In this document: one piece after another, positions 1 through 11,595 of the stretch | Numbering within the stretch: position 1 is the stretch's first letter | Layout: each line of letters begins with the position of its first letter | NCBI RefSeq assembly: GCF_024868665.1 | Contig: NC_079893.1 | Location: 8,437,382-8,501,381, forward strand | Origin: Triplophysa rosa | Taxonomy: Eukaryota > Chordata > Actinopteri > Cypriniformes > Nemacheilidae | Length of the DNA: 64,000 nucleotides | Reading direction: 5' to 3' | Notes under the pieces: model-generated | What the model was told of the DNA's origin: nothing | Database searches by the model: none | Seen by the model: only the letters and a program-made list of their open reading frames with translations | Program-made: the position numbers and the translations under genes

Positions 1-1448
1 TCATAGGACAAGAACAGAAGGCAGCATTTAAAAAGAGGTCTCAGTGTCAAACTTTAGGCACTGTAAACATGTACAGTATCTGACGTTACATTAATAAAAT
101 CCTGACTATATAACCAGGGATAAACGAATTGCACAAAAATGTAAAACAAAGGAAGTTAGAACAAAAACTAATAAGAAATGTGTAAGATTCTACAAAAATC
201 AAACATGAGCAATGACCATGTTAACCTCTTTGTACATAAGGTTTTCATGCTTCGATTTCCATGCTTCCAGAACATTCTTAAAGCATGCCGGAGAAAAAGA
301 GTTTTTCAGCTTGAGCGCATTCTGTCATTACAGCTATAGGAGGGCAAGCCAAAAACCTAAAAAATGATATACATGTATATGACTGAAATTTGCAATGTAA
401 AATTTGTAATAAATGACTCAATTAAATAGGAGGCAGGTTCAAACAATAGTATTATTAATTTTGAGCCAAACATAAATCATGCATGCTAACAATGCAAATA
501 AGAGCATATGGAACATCAGGCTAACTTATCTTTGACTTATCAAACTAAATGAGTTTGCCATAGTCGCATGTTTTCTGAAAGCTTAGAGAGTATAATCTAA
601 AACAGTATTGCCCTGCTGTCAGGGATTTAGGATAGTGACAGATTCACACATCCAATCTCGTCTCTTACATCTATACAATTCAGCACATAAAAAGAGAAAA
701 GTAAAATTAAAGAACACAGTACATGTTCTGTGTGAGCTATAAGCAAGGTTGAATGTACATAGAACTATCCTGACCTTACTACTATATTGATTGTCCAATG
801 GCTAGGCTTCAAACTTCCAACACTCCAATCAATTCCTAAAGGACAAAATCAAGCACCGCCCCAAAATTTCCTATTTCCAGAAGCTATTACACTTAATATA
901 TAAATATACTTGATATAAATCACTATTCGGAAGAAGACAACATCTAAACTTATTTTTCATGATGACTTCAACTATCCATTCTAGTATTTCCCCTAGGTTT
1001 ACGGCTTTGGGGGGGGGCTGCGATCTCTATATTATTTTTGTGGCGGAGGTTCGGACAATACTTTTTTAAATAAATAATGTTAAATCAATCAATCTAATAC
1101 TTTATATTCTGATAGCCACAATCTGTATGAAACATAGAAGGTCTGGTAACTGAGAAAATGTGTTGTAGGCTCTGGTGCTGAAGCGAAGTCCCAGTGGTCT
1201 ATTTTAATATTTAAAAAAACTACTGACAACAAACTGTAATAACTGAAATAAATATGTCATGAGCAGGAGTACTTACAAAGTTACTAACAGCCTTTCCATG
1301 CCATTCATACTAGAACTGATTCTAAATATTCTTTCCAATTAAAACATGATTCACAATGAAATGTTCTTAACATGCTGATTATTTATGCTATTAATATCAT
1401 AAATGCTATACTGTATGTAGATACAAGACGTTATGTTTTGTAATCTGT
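1..1448. other. AT-rich non-coding sequence, no gene seen
   Basis: No open frame of note, no splice-bounded coding exon and no repeat I recognise with confidence. A short G-run lies near 1010-1018. Confidence 0.5.
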
Positions 1449-1456
1449 CACAAACC

Positions 1457-1990
1457 TGTCACGGTCCTGCCCTCTTGTTTCTGAGTTTCTAGTCGTGTGG
1501 CAGGACCGGGACGGAGCCCTTAGGTTTTATGTGAGAAAGCCATGAGTTGTTAACGTTTTTACAGCTCATGTGCTTTCTGGTGTCTTGTCATTTGCCCCAC
1601 CCCTCTCGTTTCCTGTATTGCTTCCCTGACTGTCTCATGTTCCTCACCTGCCCTGTGTCATTATCCCTCGTTTGTCTAGCCCCATATAATGCCCTCATGT
1701 TTCTTTGTCCTATGCTCGTGGATTGTATATGTTTGTATGGTCCGTGTATATCGTGTTCCCCTTATCTTGCCTTGTGGAGATCTTTGGATTACCTTGCCAT
1801 GTTCCTTGTCTAGTCTTGTTTATTGTTTGGAAGTTAGTTTTGTCTCTCTTGTGAGAAGTTTTCGTTTACTAGTTTTGTATATAGTATATTCTTGTTTTTT
1901 CCCCCATTGTGGGTTTTTGTTTGTAATTATTAAAGTTTTCTTTTCCTGCATAGCTGCCTGCATCTGGGTTCTCTTCCTGACAGTCTGACA
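1457..1990 (+). mobile_element. Probable solo LTR of a retrotransposon
   Basis: The segment begins TGTCACGG and ends GTCTGACA, so its ends form the short inverted repeat TGTCA/TGACA in the TG...CA form typical of LTRs. It is flanked by the same six bases, CAAACC, at 1451-1456 and 1991-1996, which I read as the target-site duplication (the match extends to CACAAACCT if register is ignored). A TATA-like CATATAAT lies at 1683-1690 and an ATTAAA polyadenylation-type signal at 1929-1934, in U3-R-U5 order. No internal retroviral or retrotransposon sequence follows, hence a solo LTR. The family cannot be named. Apparent open frames inside it are incidental. Confidence 0.65.
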
Positions 1991-1996
1991 CAAACC

Positions 1997-4362
1997 TATA
2001 TAGCAAACAGTAAACTGACTGACAGCTAAAAATACTTTATTATTGCTGCATTTTCGTTTACTTAAGCGCTACAGAAAAAGTGTCCATTTATGTGTCTTTG
2101 GCGGGAGAAGCAGCGCTCAAGGAGCGAAAAGGGTTCAAATGAAGCGCGTTTGGCGCTAAATAAAGATATTAGAGGATATAGCAAAATATAATCAACATAA
2201 GTGTCCTTGAGTGCACGTGATGTGTACAACTCAGTTATGTAGACGCGCGCCACTGCTCAATTTAAACCACAGAAATAGTCTGATTTTTTTAATGGTTTAT
2301 TGTGTCTTGCGGTCCGGATGGAACGAAGGATAAGACGGGTGAAAACCTGTCATCCGGTGGTAACTGGACTGTTCCTTGTCAGGGGCAGGGCATGCGTATT
2401 TTCACCACCCTGGGAGCGTTTAAAAACGCAATTTTATCTGCTTTTCAGGTGATTGACGCGACATATTTTCCCACACGCGCTCTCTGTCCGCTGGTGAAAG
2501 TGTGCCTACTTGTGTATGTGCGCGCACGTGTCTGTGTGCATGTGTGTGTGTGTGTGTGCGCGCGCATCGGGTCGGAACTCGATACAGAGAGCAGAGGAGA
2601 ATTGTAAAGGCGAGACCACGTAGAAACAGAAATGACATGCCGCCATGTAAATAAGATAAATAACATAATGCTATTTAGTTTGTTTAGTACGAGAACAAGG
2701 TATAGACATGTTATGTAGGAAAGGTAACCTTAAATACTTCTCTTGTGATCTACTGCTACATAAAAAATTAAATTAACCTGACCTTCAAAAAGGGAGGGAG
2801 GTGCAGTTGGAGGGGCAGGGGGCCCTCATAAGGTAATGGTACGGGAAACACTGCATTTTAAAAGTATGCATAACTGAAATTAGTTTGTATGCTGTGGTAT
2901 GATTTGTATGGCAAAATCGCACAAATAATTTGTTTTATATTGTGATTTTGATGCCTTGTGCTATAGGTCATTTTTGGCCTTTCCAGTTGAAGAAAAGTGT
3001 AACGGTGATTGTTTTATGCAGCCAATCAAAGTTTAGACAACAACAACGTTCCTGTGTTTCATTTGTTAACACGGACTGTCCCATTTAATAAAACTGAATT
3101 ACTTTAAAACTCTAGAAACAGTAGTTATTTCAGGACCTGCAAAAGTTGACACTGTAGCAGAGCTTAAGAGAGCGGCTGACTCAGCATTCACTGTTAGCTT
3201 CACTGTTATCATCAAAAGTACTTATATATTACAGCACAGCACTTAGTTCCCCGCGGGCAACACTGCGCAGGCAGCTATTTCCTGTCACATAAATACACTT
3301 CTTATATCTGAAAAGTATAGAACTTATTAAATTTCAATAACATTTTAAATCAGCAATACTGTAAATCAGACTATGAATAAGTTTCTAATAAGTTTCTGAA
3401 TTGAGTTTCTAGAGCTAAAATCGCCAAATAATTGTTTTCTTTTTAGGCAGTCCGAGCTAATGTAATCAAGTATTAGTAAATGAAACCATCAAAAAGGTCC
3501 AACTGACTTCCATTCTTACAACCATCAAGGGGTGTGCATTTTGTTCTGTTCACAAGATCTTCCTTTTCTGTTGTTATTTTGTTAATCCATAGTAAGTCAT
3601 CTTCGGAAGTGTTCAACTAAATATTAAATTGCTTACAGCGAGACAAAGAGGAAGTTGAAAGACGTAAAGCATGAAGTAAAATATCTGAGTTGCGAGTCGC
3701 TGAAGTGGCGAGGCATCGTACAAGCTGCCCGGGAAAGGGGTAATTACACAATTGTGTTAGCGAGCGAAAAAGACAGACGCAGAGATCGAGAACATGCTCG
3801 CCTCCTTCTCACTTGCTAGCGGGAGTACAAATAGAGCTGTTGAAAGAACAAGAGCGAGACGTGGGGAGCGAATAGGAAGACAGATAAAGTAAGAGATGAG
3901 TCAGTTGGCTAACTGTCAGCGATAATTAAACAAGTCGACGAAACGTAGCGCCGAAGTGTGCGTAACGTGAAATAATCAGAGTAATTACTGTTCGGAAGAC
4001 TTTTTCTCAACATCGGTCTTCCTCCCACTCTGAGCCTCGCGACTACAAAATCATCTGCTGGAGTTCCACCAGGAGGAGGAGAAAAATAAATGAAAACATT
4101 TTATTACCTTCATTACCTTAATGTTTCAACTTCACTTTTTTACGCTCTCATACTCCCAAAGAGGCGTTTAAGGAATTTCCTATGTGATGAAGCACCCTTA
4201 ATTGCTCAGGAGATTGCGTGAAGTTATGCAACATTGCAGATACGCTGGCAATAGAGATGTCTGGAGGCTGTTGAAGATGTGCTCTTGGTGTTATAGTGGA
4301 ACGTGGGCAGCATATATGGAGACCTGTGGAGACTACATCAGCGTACATGATAGAGCGATAGA

Positions 4363-4369
<7 letters not shown>
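1997..4369. other. Non-coding sequence with small repeats
   Basis: No gene seen. A TG-rich microsatellite with CG interruptions sits at about 2516-2567. The stretch around 2788-2858, whose reverse complement starts CAGTGTTTCCCG, resembles one end of a hAT transposon, but I could not find its partner end. The rest is unassigned. Confidence 0.4.

Positions 4370-4404
<35 letters not shown>
4370..4404. repeat. (AG)n microsatellite
   Basis: About 17 uninterrupted AG units; a pure purine tract on the + strand. Confidence 0.95.
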
Positions 4405-4407
<3 letters not shown>

Positions 4408-4458
4408 AACAGAGAGAGGGCAGTTAATGGAACAACCACCATTATTTTATGGATTATT

Positions 4459-4553
4459 TTTTTCAGAATACGCACCATAAAAAAGATGTAAGAATAACGC
4501 ACAATGTGCTATATTAACATGAAGGGAATTTCCCTATTTCATTTTTTCAATGG
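4459..4553 (+). mobile_element. Fragment of palindromic MITE related to 17726-17943
   Basis: The segment CACAATGTGCTATATTAACA and the following AAGGGAATTTCCCTATTTCA align with 17753-17805 in the same order. This points to a degraded copy of the same small element; no inverted termini survive. Confidence 0.4.
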
Positions 4554-4650
4554 CGTGTGCAGATATGCTTTGTCCTGGAACACTCAGTTCAGTAAAGCAA
4601 CTAATCACCTCTTTGTCATGTGTTTTATATAACAAAGCAGCAAAATTTAA

Positions 4651-5384
4651 TTAAAAGAATAGTTTACATTTTTTCATAATTTATTTCATGTAAGTCCCGG
4701 TTTCATTATATAGGAGAAAAAACTCCTTTTTTGTTGTAGAAGGTGTTACTGATAGCAACAAAGGTGTTAAAGGGGTCATATGGTGGAAGTACGTCTTTTT
4801 CTGTGTTTTTGGTGTGTTATAAGTTGCCCATGCATGTATTAGACACGTAAAATTGCACAAATGAAAGTGTGGGAACAAAAGACGCATTCTATCTAAAAGC
4901 GAATGCTCAACCAGATTTGCCTGAAACGCCTTGTGTAACCACACCCCGGCGAATCTACGTAACTTCGTAATGATTTGACTAAGACCGCCCAAATCTACAC
5001 GTAGTTAAGGTGGGCGTAATTGTAAATCTCATTGTATCGTCTTGTCAGTACAATTGCTTTGGAACCTGATGTTCTGAATATGGTAAGAGGCGTTACATTT
5101 CCGTGAAATGCTTGCAGTATTTGACCAATCACTACGCACTGGTGAACTGGCCAATCATAGCACACCTCGCTTTTCAGAGCGATGAGCTTTGTAAAAAATC
5201 AGCGCGTTTCAGAGAGGCGGGGCGAAGAGGAGTTACAAACATGCACGGTATGTGGAAAATACAATGTTTTTTAAACTTTAAATGGTGTATACACATTGCG
5301 TTACATCTAAAACAAACAATAATATTCGTTTTAGCCGTGCAATATGACTCCTTTAATGACAGAATTTGGTAACTGTCCCTTTAA
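4651..5384 (+). mobile_element. Angel-like TTAA-flanked palindromic element, interrupted
   Basis: The left end TTAAAAGAATAGTTTACATT and the right end GACAGAATTTGGTAACTGTC followed by CCTTTAA match the two ends of the abundant cyprinid palindromic element seen intact elsewhere here (9282-9556, for example). The two halves are separated by a TTAA-flanked transposon at 4767-5356 that inserted near the right end. Assignment to the 'Angel' group is from memory of the family. Confidence 0.55.
4767..5356 (-). mobile_element. Non-autonomous TTAA transposon (Kolobok-like), internally deleted
   Basis: TTAA at 4767-4770 is followed by AGGGGTCATATGG; the far end is ATATGACTCCTTTAA, giving inverted termini and TTAA at 5353-5356. 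The sequence is the reverse complement of the two ends of the larger element at 55828-57215, joined near 5040. The middle of that copy, including its THAP exon, is missing. TTAA targets and a THAP-bearing relative fit the Kolobok superfamily; piggyBac also uses TTAA, but its termini differ. Any open frames within are shadows. Confidence 0.7.
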
Positions 5385-5671
5385 GAACTTTAAGAATAAA
5401 AACCTGTTTGGAATTATAATGATTTAGAGTTATACCACACTGACAGTTATGAGTTTTATGAGTTTTATGAGTAGGAATGGAAGTCAATGGAAAGAAGTCT
5501 AGTGTGACTGTGGCATTAGAACTCATTCTTTGTTTTTAGCATTTAACATCACAGCTAACTTACACTCATTGTCTAAAATGAACACAAATTTGACATGTAA
5601 ATATAAACAGGTTAAATACTACTAAACCGGTTAACAGGTTTCTCCAGAACTCCATGTGTTCATGTACTCCA

Positions 5672-5821
5672 TGTACGGCTCAACTGGTAGAGCATTGCGC
5701 TAACAATGCAAAGGTTGTGGGTTCGATCAATGAACACACATATATTAGACATACTGTATATAGACTAAATGCACTGTAAGTCGCTTTTGAAAAAAACGTC
5801 TGGCAAATGCATAAATGTAAA
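5672..5821 (+). mobile_element. tRNA-derived SINE, full length
   Basis: The head carries a tRNA-like A box (GGCTCAACTGGTAGAGC) and B box (GGTTCGATCA), with the junction TGCGCTAACAATGCAAAGG in place of an anticodon arm. The tail is a decayed version of the teleost signature AAGTCGCTTTGGATAAAAG (here GTAAGTCGCTTTTGAAAAAA) ending in AAATGCATAAATGTAAA. It is not a working tRNA gene: no acceptor stem and no closing arms. Confidence 0.8.
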
Positions 5822-5934
5822 ATTAAATATTCATCAGTGCCATCAATTTTAAAATACACAAAACAAAATGAGCTAAATTTGACAGTAAGACAGATTCATC
5901 CATTATACGATGACAAAAAAATAGCAAAATGCTC

Positions 5935-6235
5935 TCATTGTCACTTCCCCATCTTGTTGTGGCCAATCTTCAGGGAAAGCTTTCAAGATGTTGGAACACG
6001 GCTGCGGGGATTCGATCCCATTCAGACACAAGAGAATCAGTGAGGTCAGACACTCACTTTGGGTGATGGGACCTGGCTCAGACTCAAGTGTTCCAACTCA
6101 TTCCAAAGGTTTTTAATGCATTCAGCTCTGGGCTTTGAGCAGGCCAGGCAACTTCTTCCACACCAAACTCAGTAAACAATTTCTTTATGGGATTTGCTTT
6201 GTCCACATGGGCTTTTCTGTATTAAAAATGGCTCC
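5935..6235 (-). pseudogene. Tc1/mariner-type transposase relic
   Basis: Read on the minus strand, this is a decayed 3' part of the Tc1-like transposase gene that is widespread in fish, the same family as 60088-62056. The stretch equivalent to the 'WPAQSPDLNP' region of Tc1 transposases is recognisable around 6115-6200, followed by a degraded C-terminal region with several stops and frame breaks. No terminal inverted repeat is visible on either side, so this is a fragment. Identification rests on remembered family sequence. Confidence 0.6.
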
Positions 6236-6239
6236 ATTC

Positions 6240-7465
6240 TATTAAATAACTCCATTTTACTAAATGACTATTCATGTACCCGGGTATTTACTGTATAAGG
6301 TACTCCAGGGTTCTTCAGAGAATACTATATGATGGGCTAAACTATGTATACAAGTGTGGAATAAACAAACTGTTGTATGCTCCCCATGCAAGCTAGCAGC
6401 TAAAACAATGCGATGAACTTATTTAAAGAAAATCCTATGACATGTAAGTTAGAACATTTTGGGGTAAAATATCGCTTTTAATTTCTGTAAAGCTCGTCTG
6501 AGCCAACAATAATAACACAGGCTTAAGGAAGCATTAACCAACAAAAAGAAGGTGAATTATAACAAATGATTATTATACAGATGTAAGGCTGTAACATAGA
6601 ATTGCGAGAATAAATGATTTAACCTCAGTGCGTTGAGGTGAAGTTGCACTCTCAGACAGCGTCAAGGTTCCATCACACAGAAGTTTTCTGCACCTGTACA
6701 CATCCAAGTTCAAACCACGAAAAATGTCAGCCTTTCAAGGAAAGAATGAACTGTAAATGCAGCTGAGATGGAAGGAGGATGTGAAAGAAAAAAGAAGAAA
6801 CAATGTAGAAAACAGACGGTAACTCGTCTTTCAAACACTCCAGAGGAATCTGGTCTATGTGTAGCTCTGATACGGCGAGACTGTGCAAACACCCGAGCAC
6901 TTAATTTAATGAGTGTGGATTGAGTATGTGTCCCTGTGGGTCAGTCTGACTTCACTGGCTCTGTTCAGCTGCCCTCCATCATAAATCCCTCAACAAAACT
7001 CACTCAAGGGCTCCAGGAAACTGCAGGGTGAAAACGAAGTATGCAGGTTTGCATGCTTTCTGAATTTGTTTACTTATTTTATTGACTCAACATCTGTCAT
7101 TGTTGTACTGATGATGTTCATAACTTATATAACTTAATAGGAGTTCAATAACTGCGAAATTTCTTAGTACCAACTATCAGAAGACTTACACATTGTTCTA
7201 AAATTTAAAGGGGTTTAAATTGCTCTTCATGCTGTTTGAAGAACAACATCTACTTCTAAGTTATTCATCAGAACACCTGACAACAAGTAAACAACATTAA
7301 AAAGTAGTAATTATTCATGCCCCAGTGCATGCTGGGAAGAGGTTATTGTAATCAAGATGAATCACTTCAAGTTGTACATTTTAGTACTTCAGAACAGCAA
7401 GTTAATCCAAATAAAGTACAATGTTGGTTATTTCGAGACACTTGTTTGTTTGATCTAAGAATAAC
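6240..7465. other. Non-coding sequence, nothing recognised
   Basis: No gene, repeat or structural element supported. Short open frames here have no domain and no codon-level signal. Confidence 0.5.
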
Positions 7466-7625
7466 TTTTCAAGTGAGCTACCCCGCTGATCTGTCCAATT
7501 GCCGGCCTTTACCGACACGCGTCATGTTGTGACATCGTGGCAGGGAGATGCTGGTGGGCTTGTCATGATTTACACCCATCTGCTGGTCTGCTAGGCATTG
7601 GCAGGGACTCGTCACCACAGTCAAG
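7466..7625. promoter_or_regulatory. Candidate conserved non-coding block
   Basis: Unique, balanced-composition sequence amid AT-rich flanks, with CCAATTG near 7495 and CATGTTGTGACATCG near 7522. It lacks coding structure. This is an impression of composition only; conservation cannot be tested here. Confidence 0.2.
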
Positions 7626-7930
7626 CTGTGTTCCTAATGTCTAGCTGACTGTTTGGCAACATGCGAAGAACAAACAGACCTACAGACCATACACACCATG
7701 AGCACTGATGCAAACATGCTAGCTTGTACTATGATTTCCTGTGGGTCAAAGTGGACCTCTGGGATCAGATGTTGGAATGATTTCGATGACAATGTCATTT
7801 TGGATGCAACATTCTGTGTATATAACAAAGAGTGTGGTCGTATTATCGTATGATTGCAAAGCTAAATCTAGACATACATTTTACGTTCTCCAAATGTTTT
7901 TCTAAAAAATGATGTAGGTTATACAGAATT

Positions 7931-8171
7931 TTAAGCGATAGCTCACCCTCATGTCATTCACACCTGTGTGTTTCTTTCTTCTAAAAGGAAGAGATTTTTT
8001 TGAGAAATATCTCAGTGGTTTTGGATCCATATAATCCATATTATATCCTATAATTAAAAGAACTTCTTGTTTTGTGTTCTGCAGTACAATGAAAGTCATG
8101 CAAGTTTGGAATCACATGAGGATGAATAAATGATGACAGAGTTTTCATATTTGGGTGAACTATCCATTTAA
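7931..8171 (+). mobile_element. Angel-like TTAA palindromic MITE, degraded
   Basis: TTAAGCGATAGCTCACCCTC at the left and GGGTGAACTATCCATTTAA at the right form the element's inverted ends with TTAA at both edges. Internal landmarks TGTGTTCTGCAG and GATGACAGAGTTTTCAT match the family. Confidence 0.7.
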
Positions 8172-8245
8172 CCGATATATGGTGGTGCTAGCAATACTTA
8201 GGTCATAGGTTTGAATCCCAGGGAACATACAAACGGATATATAAT
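8172..8245 (+). mobile_element. tRNA-SINE fragment
   Basis: GGTTTGAATCCCAGGGAACA is a B-box region with the 'CCCAGGGAACACAC' continuation of the same SINE family as 5672-5821; the A box is eroded and no tail follows. Confidence 0.5.
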
Positions 8246-9144
8246 GCACTGTTATGCATTTAAACATTTGTTTAAATTGTGATTTAAGTGTAAATTACTT
8301 TTGTACCTTTTTGGTCCAGCGAACTACTAAGTTCCTTCCAACAGATTCCTTTGATAAATTTTAAGGTGTGAAACCCAATTGCCGGTGTACTTAGCGTTCG
8401 AAGTGTTAATGGCCTGGGGCGCACTAAAAACCCTGATCAATATGTGACCTTTCGCTATCATTGTAATATGTATGTATTGATTCTGGAAAACAGTGTCCAT
8501 CGTGGAGCTTTCCTGAATGTCAACCGGTTGTTAAATATGAATAATGTCATGCTCAGAAACAGGACACTGGCGCCAGTGGATTTGATGTATTTGCAAAATA
8601 TAGCTACCACAGAGTCAACATCTCTTGTTCTCTCACTCTTATGTCCACTTCCTTTCCACTTCCAGAATACTGAGCAGTTAGTAGCAATTATGTCTCATTG
8701 AACTGACTTTATAGATTATTGATTGGTTTGCTTTGCTATCCAAGACTATTTATGAGTCGCAGAGAGACCTTTTTACAGCAGGTTTGAGTGAGTAAGGCCA
8801 TGTCAAAATTTGAAGTCAGGGTGAAATAAATAGTTGAAATAACACATTGATGCAAACTCAAAATTAGATTTTGACTAGTATTTCCACTCATTTTAGGTCA
8901 TATTGCATAGTACAATTGTACAGTAAGTACAATTTCCTATAAATGAATTTAAATACAAATGGGGAGATTTACAAATATCATTGACTTATTTGTTTATATT
9001 GCTAGAGAAACCATCACTACTGATACTGCTCATACTTTTGATTAGAGATTTAACCAAGCTTCACACAGTTTTTGATTTATATGAATGTGAATGATTTAGG
9101 AACCAAAACATCATACAAACTTGGGGTTGGGCAGCCACCCAGAA
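8246..9144. other. Non-coding sequence, nothing recognised
   Basis: No supported feature in this stretch. Confidence 0.5.
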
Positions 9145-9224
9145 TCCCTAGCAACCACATAGCAATGCGCTAAAAACCACTCTAGCAACCGCATAGCAAC
9201 GCCCTAGCAACACACTAGCATCAC
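9145..9224 (+). repeat. Short minisatellite, CTAGCAACCACATAGCAA unit
   Basis: About three and a half imperfect copies of a roughly 20-base unit (CTAGCAACCGCATAGCAACG at 9182). This unit is familiar as a dispersed repeat in cyprinids. Confidence 0.7.
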
Positions 9225-9281
9225 AATGGCATGCTGCAAGGTCAATTATAACTCATCAGAAAATGTAAAAATCTATTAGAC

Positions 9282-9556
9282 TTAAAGGGGTGGTTCACCC
9301 AAAAATGACATTTTTGCCATCGTTTATTCACCCTAATGTTTTTTTGAACCTGTATGTGGAGATATTTTGAGAAACGTCTCCGTGGTTTTGTTTTGAAAAC
9401 AATGAAAGTCAATGGGGCCCCTGTTGTTGGGGCCTCAATGTTCTTCAAAATATCTTCTTTTTGTGTTCTGCAGAAGAAAAATCATAATGGTTTGGAATGA
9501 CATGAGGGTGAGTAAATGCTAAGAATTTTCATTTTTGGGTGACTTATCCCTTTTAA
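9282..9556 (+). mobile_element. Angel-like TTAA palindromic MITE, nearly complete
   Basis: The left end TTAAAGGGGTGGTTCACCCA and the right end ATTTTTGGGTGACTTATCCC followed by TTTTAA form long inverted repeats with TTAA at each edge. The centre contains the mirrored GTCAATGGGGCCCC motif. Confidence 0.8.
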
Positions 9557-9659
9557 CATATTTGTAGCCTTTTCAGACCTCATGGAAGAAGACCTGTGGG
9601 TTGGCCCTCATTATTAAAGGGTCTTTGTTAATCATTCTAATTTATAATGTTCACAGCTT

Positions 9660-10020
9660 TAACTCTCCCGTTAGGAATCGCTGGTGGTGTAATGGTGCTA
9701 TAAATGGAGTATCCATTGCGTGAAAGCGTCTCAGTGGTGCGGGGATTCGGTCAGGTGATGCTGTAAAGGTTAGCAGGGGTTAAAGGCACAAGATTACATC
9801 CTCTAATGAAGTCTCAACACTGTTACGGAGAACGCTGATTCCTCACAGGCCATTACCCAACACTGAACTCCTGAGAGCCGGGTGGTCATTATGGATGCTC
9901 CCAACAGCCAGTTTCCCTTCCACATAAGAGTGGAGCCAGCCACTGCCAATTACCACAAGAGAGAGTCTGAATATGGATAATCTACCCCCTCCCCTGGATC
10001 CATCTGGCCTAAAAACAGCC
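9660..10020. promoter_or_regulatory. Candidate conserved non-coding block
   Basis: Repeat-free sequence with homeodomain-type cores (CAATTACC near 9945, GGATAATC near 9975). No coding structure. Suggestive only. Confidence 0.22.
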
Positions 10021-10167
10021 TCAAAAAGGGGAAAATTGGGAATTATTATGCAGCATTGATGTTAGATAGGTTTCTCCGGATTTTCGCAAGTTTTTGGTGC
10101 TGGCTTTTTCATGTTTCAATGTAGAATGTGGTGCTGCTATGTCTTCGAGTGTATCTCTACCTCTTGT

Positions 10168-10172
<5 letters not shown>

Positions 10173-10206
<34 letters not shown>
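10173..10206. repeat. (CT)n microsatellite
   Basis: Seventeen CT units; generates a spurious Ser/Leu-rich frame. Confidence 0.95.
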
Positions 10207-10208
<2 letters not shown>

Positions 10209-10620
10209 CTCGCTCATTCTCACAGTCAGCTATCACAGTCCTTCATCTTATCATTCTGTTGAAGGATTTTTCACCTGGAGTGCAGAGGCAGGCCTTGGCT
10301 AAACCCAATTTATTATTTTTTTATATCTTTTTTCCCTTTCATTTCTTTTAGTGCACGGCAGCTACGTTCTACGATAAATATTCATAACCAAAATCACCAA
10401 CGAGTGATGCAGCGGTAACAATAACCCACTGTGAGCAGGAAGGGGGAGATACGGGGAGTGTAGGAGGAAAACAACATTGTTCAACAAACTGGGGGAGTTT
10501 TCAAAGGAGGCGGGGGGCGTCACAAGAAATAGGATGAGAAAATAATTGACACAAATAAAACAAATATTAAGAAACATTATGTAAAGAACCTTTTTTTCAT
10601 TAAGAGCAGAACTACGTGAG

Positions 10621-10905
10621 TTTGAAGGGATAGTTCACCCCCTCCAAAAAAAGAAAAATAATTCTGTCATCATTTATTCATCCTCATGTCATTCAAAACC
10701 TGTATGTGACTTTCTTCTGTGGAACACAAAAGAAGATATTTTAAGAAAATAATGGTCTATACAATCAAACTCAATGGGGACAGTGTTGTTTGGTCACAAA
10801 CATTCTTCAAAATACCTTATTTTGTGTTCTGCAGAAGATAGCAACACAGATTTGTATTGACATCAGGGGGGTGAGTAAATAATGAAAAAAGATGCTATAT
10901 TTTTA
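10621..10905 (+). mobile_element. Angel-like palindromic MITE, worn
   Basis: The left end GAAGGGATAGTTCACCC, then ATTCTGTCATCATTTATTCA, and a right half with TTTTGTGTTCTGCAGAAGAT and GGGTGAGTAAATAATG match the family. The outer right terminus is diverged. Confidence 0.7.
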
Positions 10906-10927
10906 AATTAAACATTTCCTAAGGCAA

Positions 10928-11143
10928 TTAAAGGTCTAGTGTATGAAATTGAGCGGCATCTAGCGGTTGGGTTTGCGAATCGCAACCAATGGCTCACTCC
11001 TTTCGAAGCACTACGGCGGCTGACACAGCACTAAGATGACCTTCATTTTGTAAGGTCTTTATACACATCTGAAGACATGGTTAAGTATATTATATTGCAT
11101 TACTGTCAATAGATCCTCTAAAGAATGACACACTAGATCTTAA
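10928..11143 (-). mobile_element. TTAA-flanked MITE ('GGTCTAGTGT' family)
   Basis: The left terminus TTAAAGGTCTAGTGTATGAA and the reverse complement of the right terminus, TTAAGATCTAGTGTGTCATT, form an inverted repeat with TTAA at both edges. The same family in the opposite orientation, with a longer interior, lies at 31230-31579; shared motifs include GATCTATTGACAG and ATTCGCAACC. Confidence 0.7.
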
Positions 11144-11564
11144 AGGCAGTGCTTCCATGTGTTACTGTGACTCTGATTATCCTGTCAATGAAATAATGCC
11201 CGTCTATCACGTTCACAAATGTGCATAACTGTGAACAGTTGGAAACAGACAGGCTAATTAGAGAGTAAACAACTAGTTCGCTCGGACGTCAGCACTTTTT
11301 GCGCACGTCCAAATGAAAAAGAACGTGAAATGATGATCTGTGAGTGAGGCAATTTTAGCAACCACTCAACCAGATTAAATTTAAGGTGACCATCAATAAA
11401 CTTGCGTCATTCACCGAGCATTTGACGGCTAATGAAGTGAAACTACAGTGACCATAAATAATAGTCAAACGACAATGTAAAAGTTTAAAAATGCATAAAC
11501 ATAGAGACTTTGATGTGACTTGTTTAAAATAAATATATGTTCATAAAAATACTCACACTTTGCA

Positions 11565-11595
<31 letters not shown>

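Noticed and set aside
1547..1988. Two overlapping 88- and 99-codon frames
   Set aside because: Both lie wholly within the LTR-like unit; hydrophobic look comes from its T-rich composition.
4681..4992. 103-codon minus-strand frame
   Set aside because: Lies in the non-coding ends of TTAA elements; a similar shadow frame appears in the other copy at 57038-57241, so similarity between them reflects the transposon, not a protein.
5672..5745. tRNA-like sequence
   Set aside because: SINE head with the teleost SINE tail downstream; not a cloverleaf with closing stem.
9145..9224. Short spaced repeats resembling an array of repeats and spacers
   Set aside because: Repeats are adjacent, imperfect and few; a minisatellite in an animal genome, not CRISPR.
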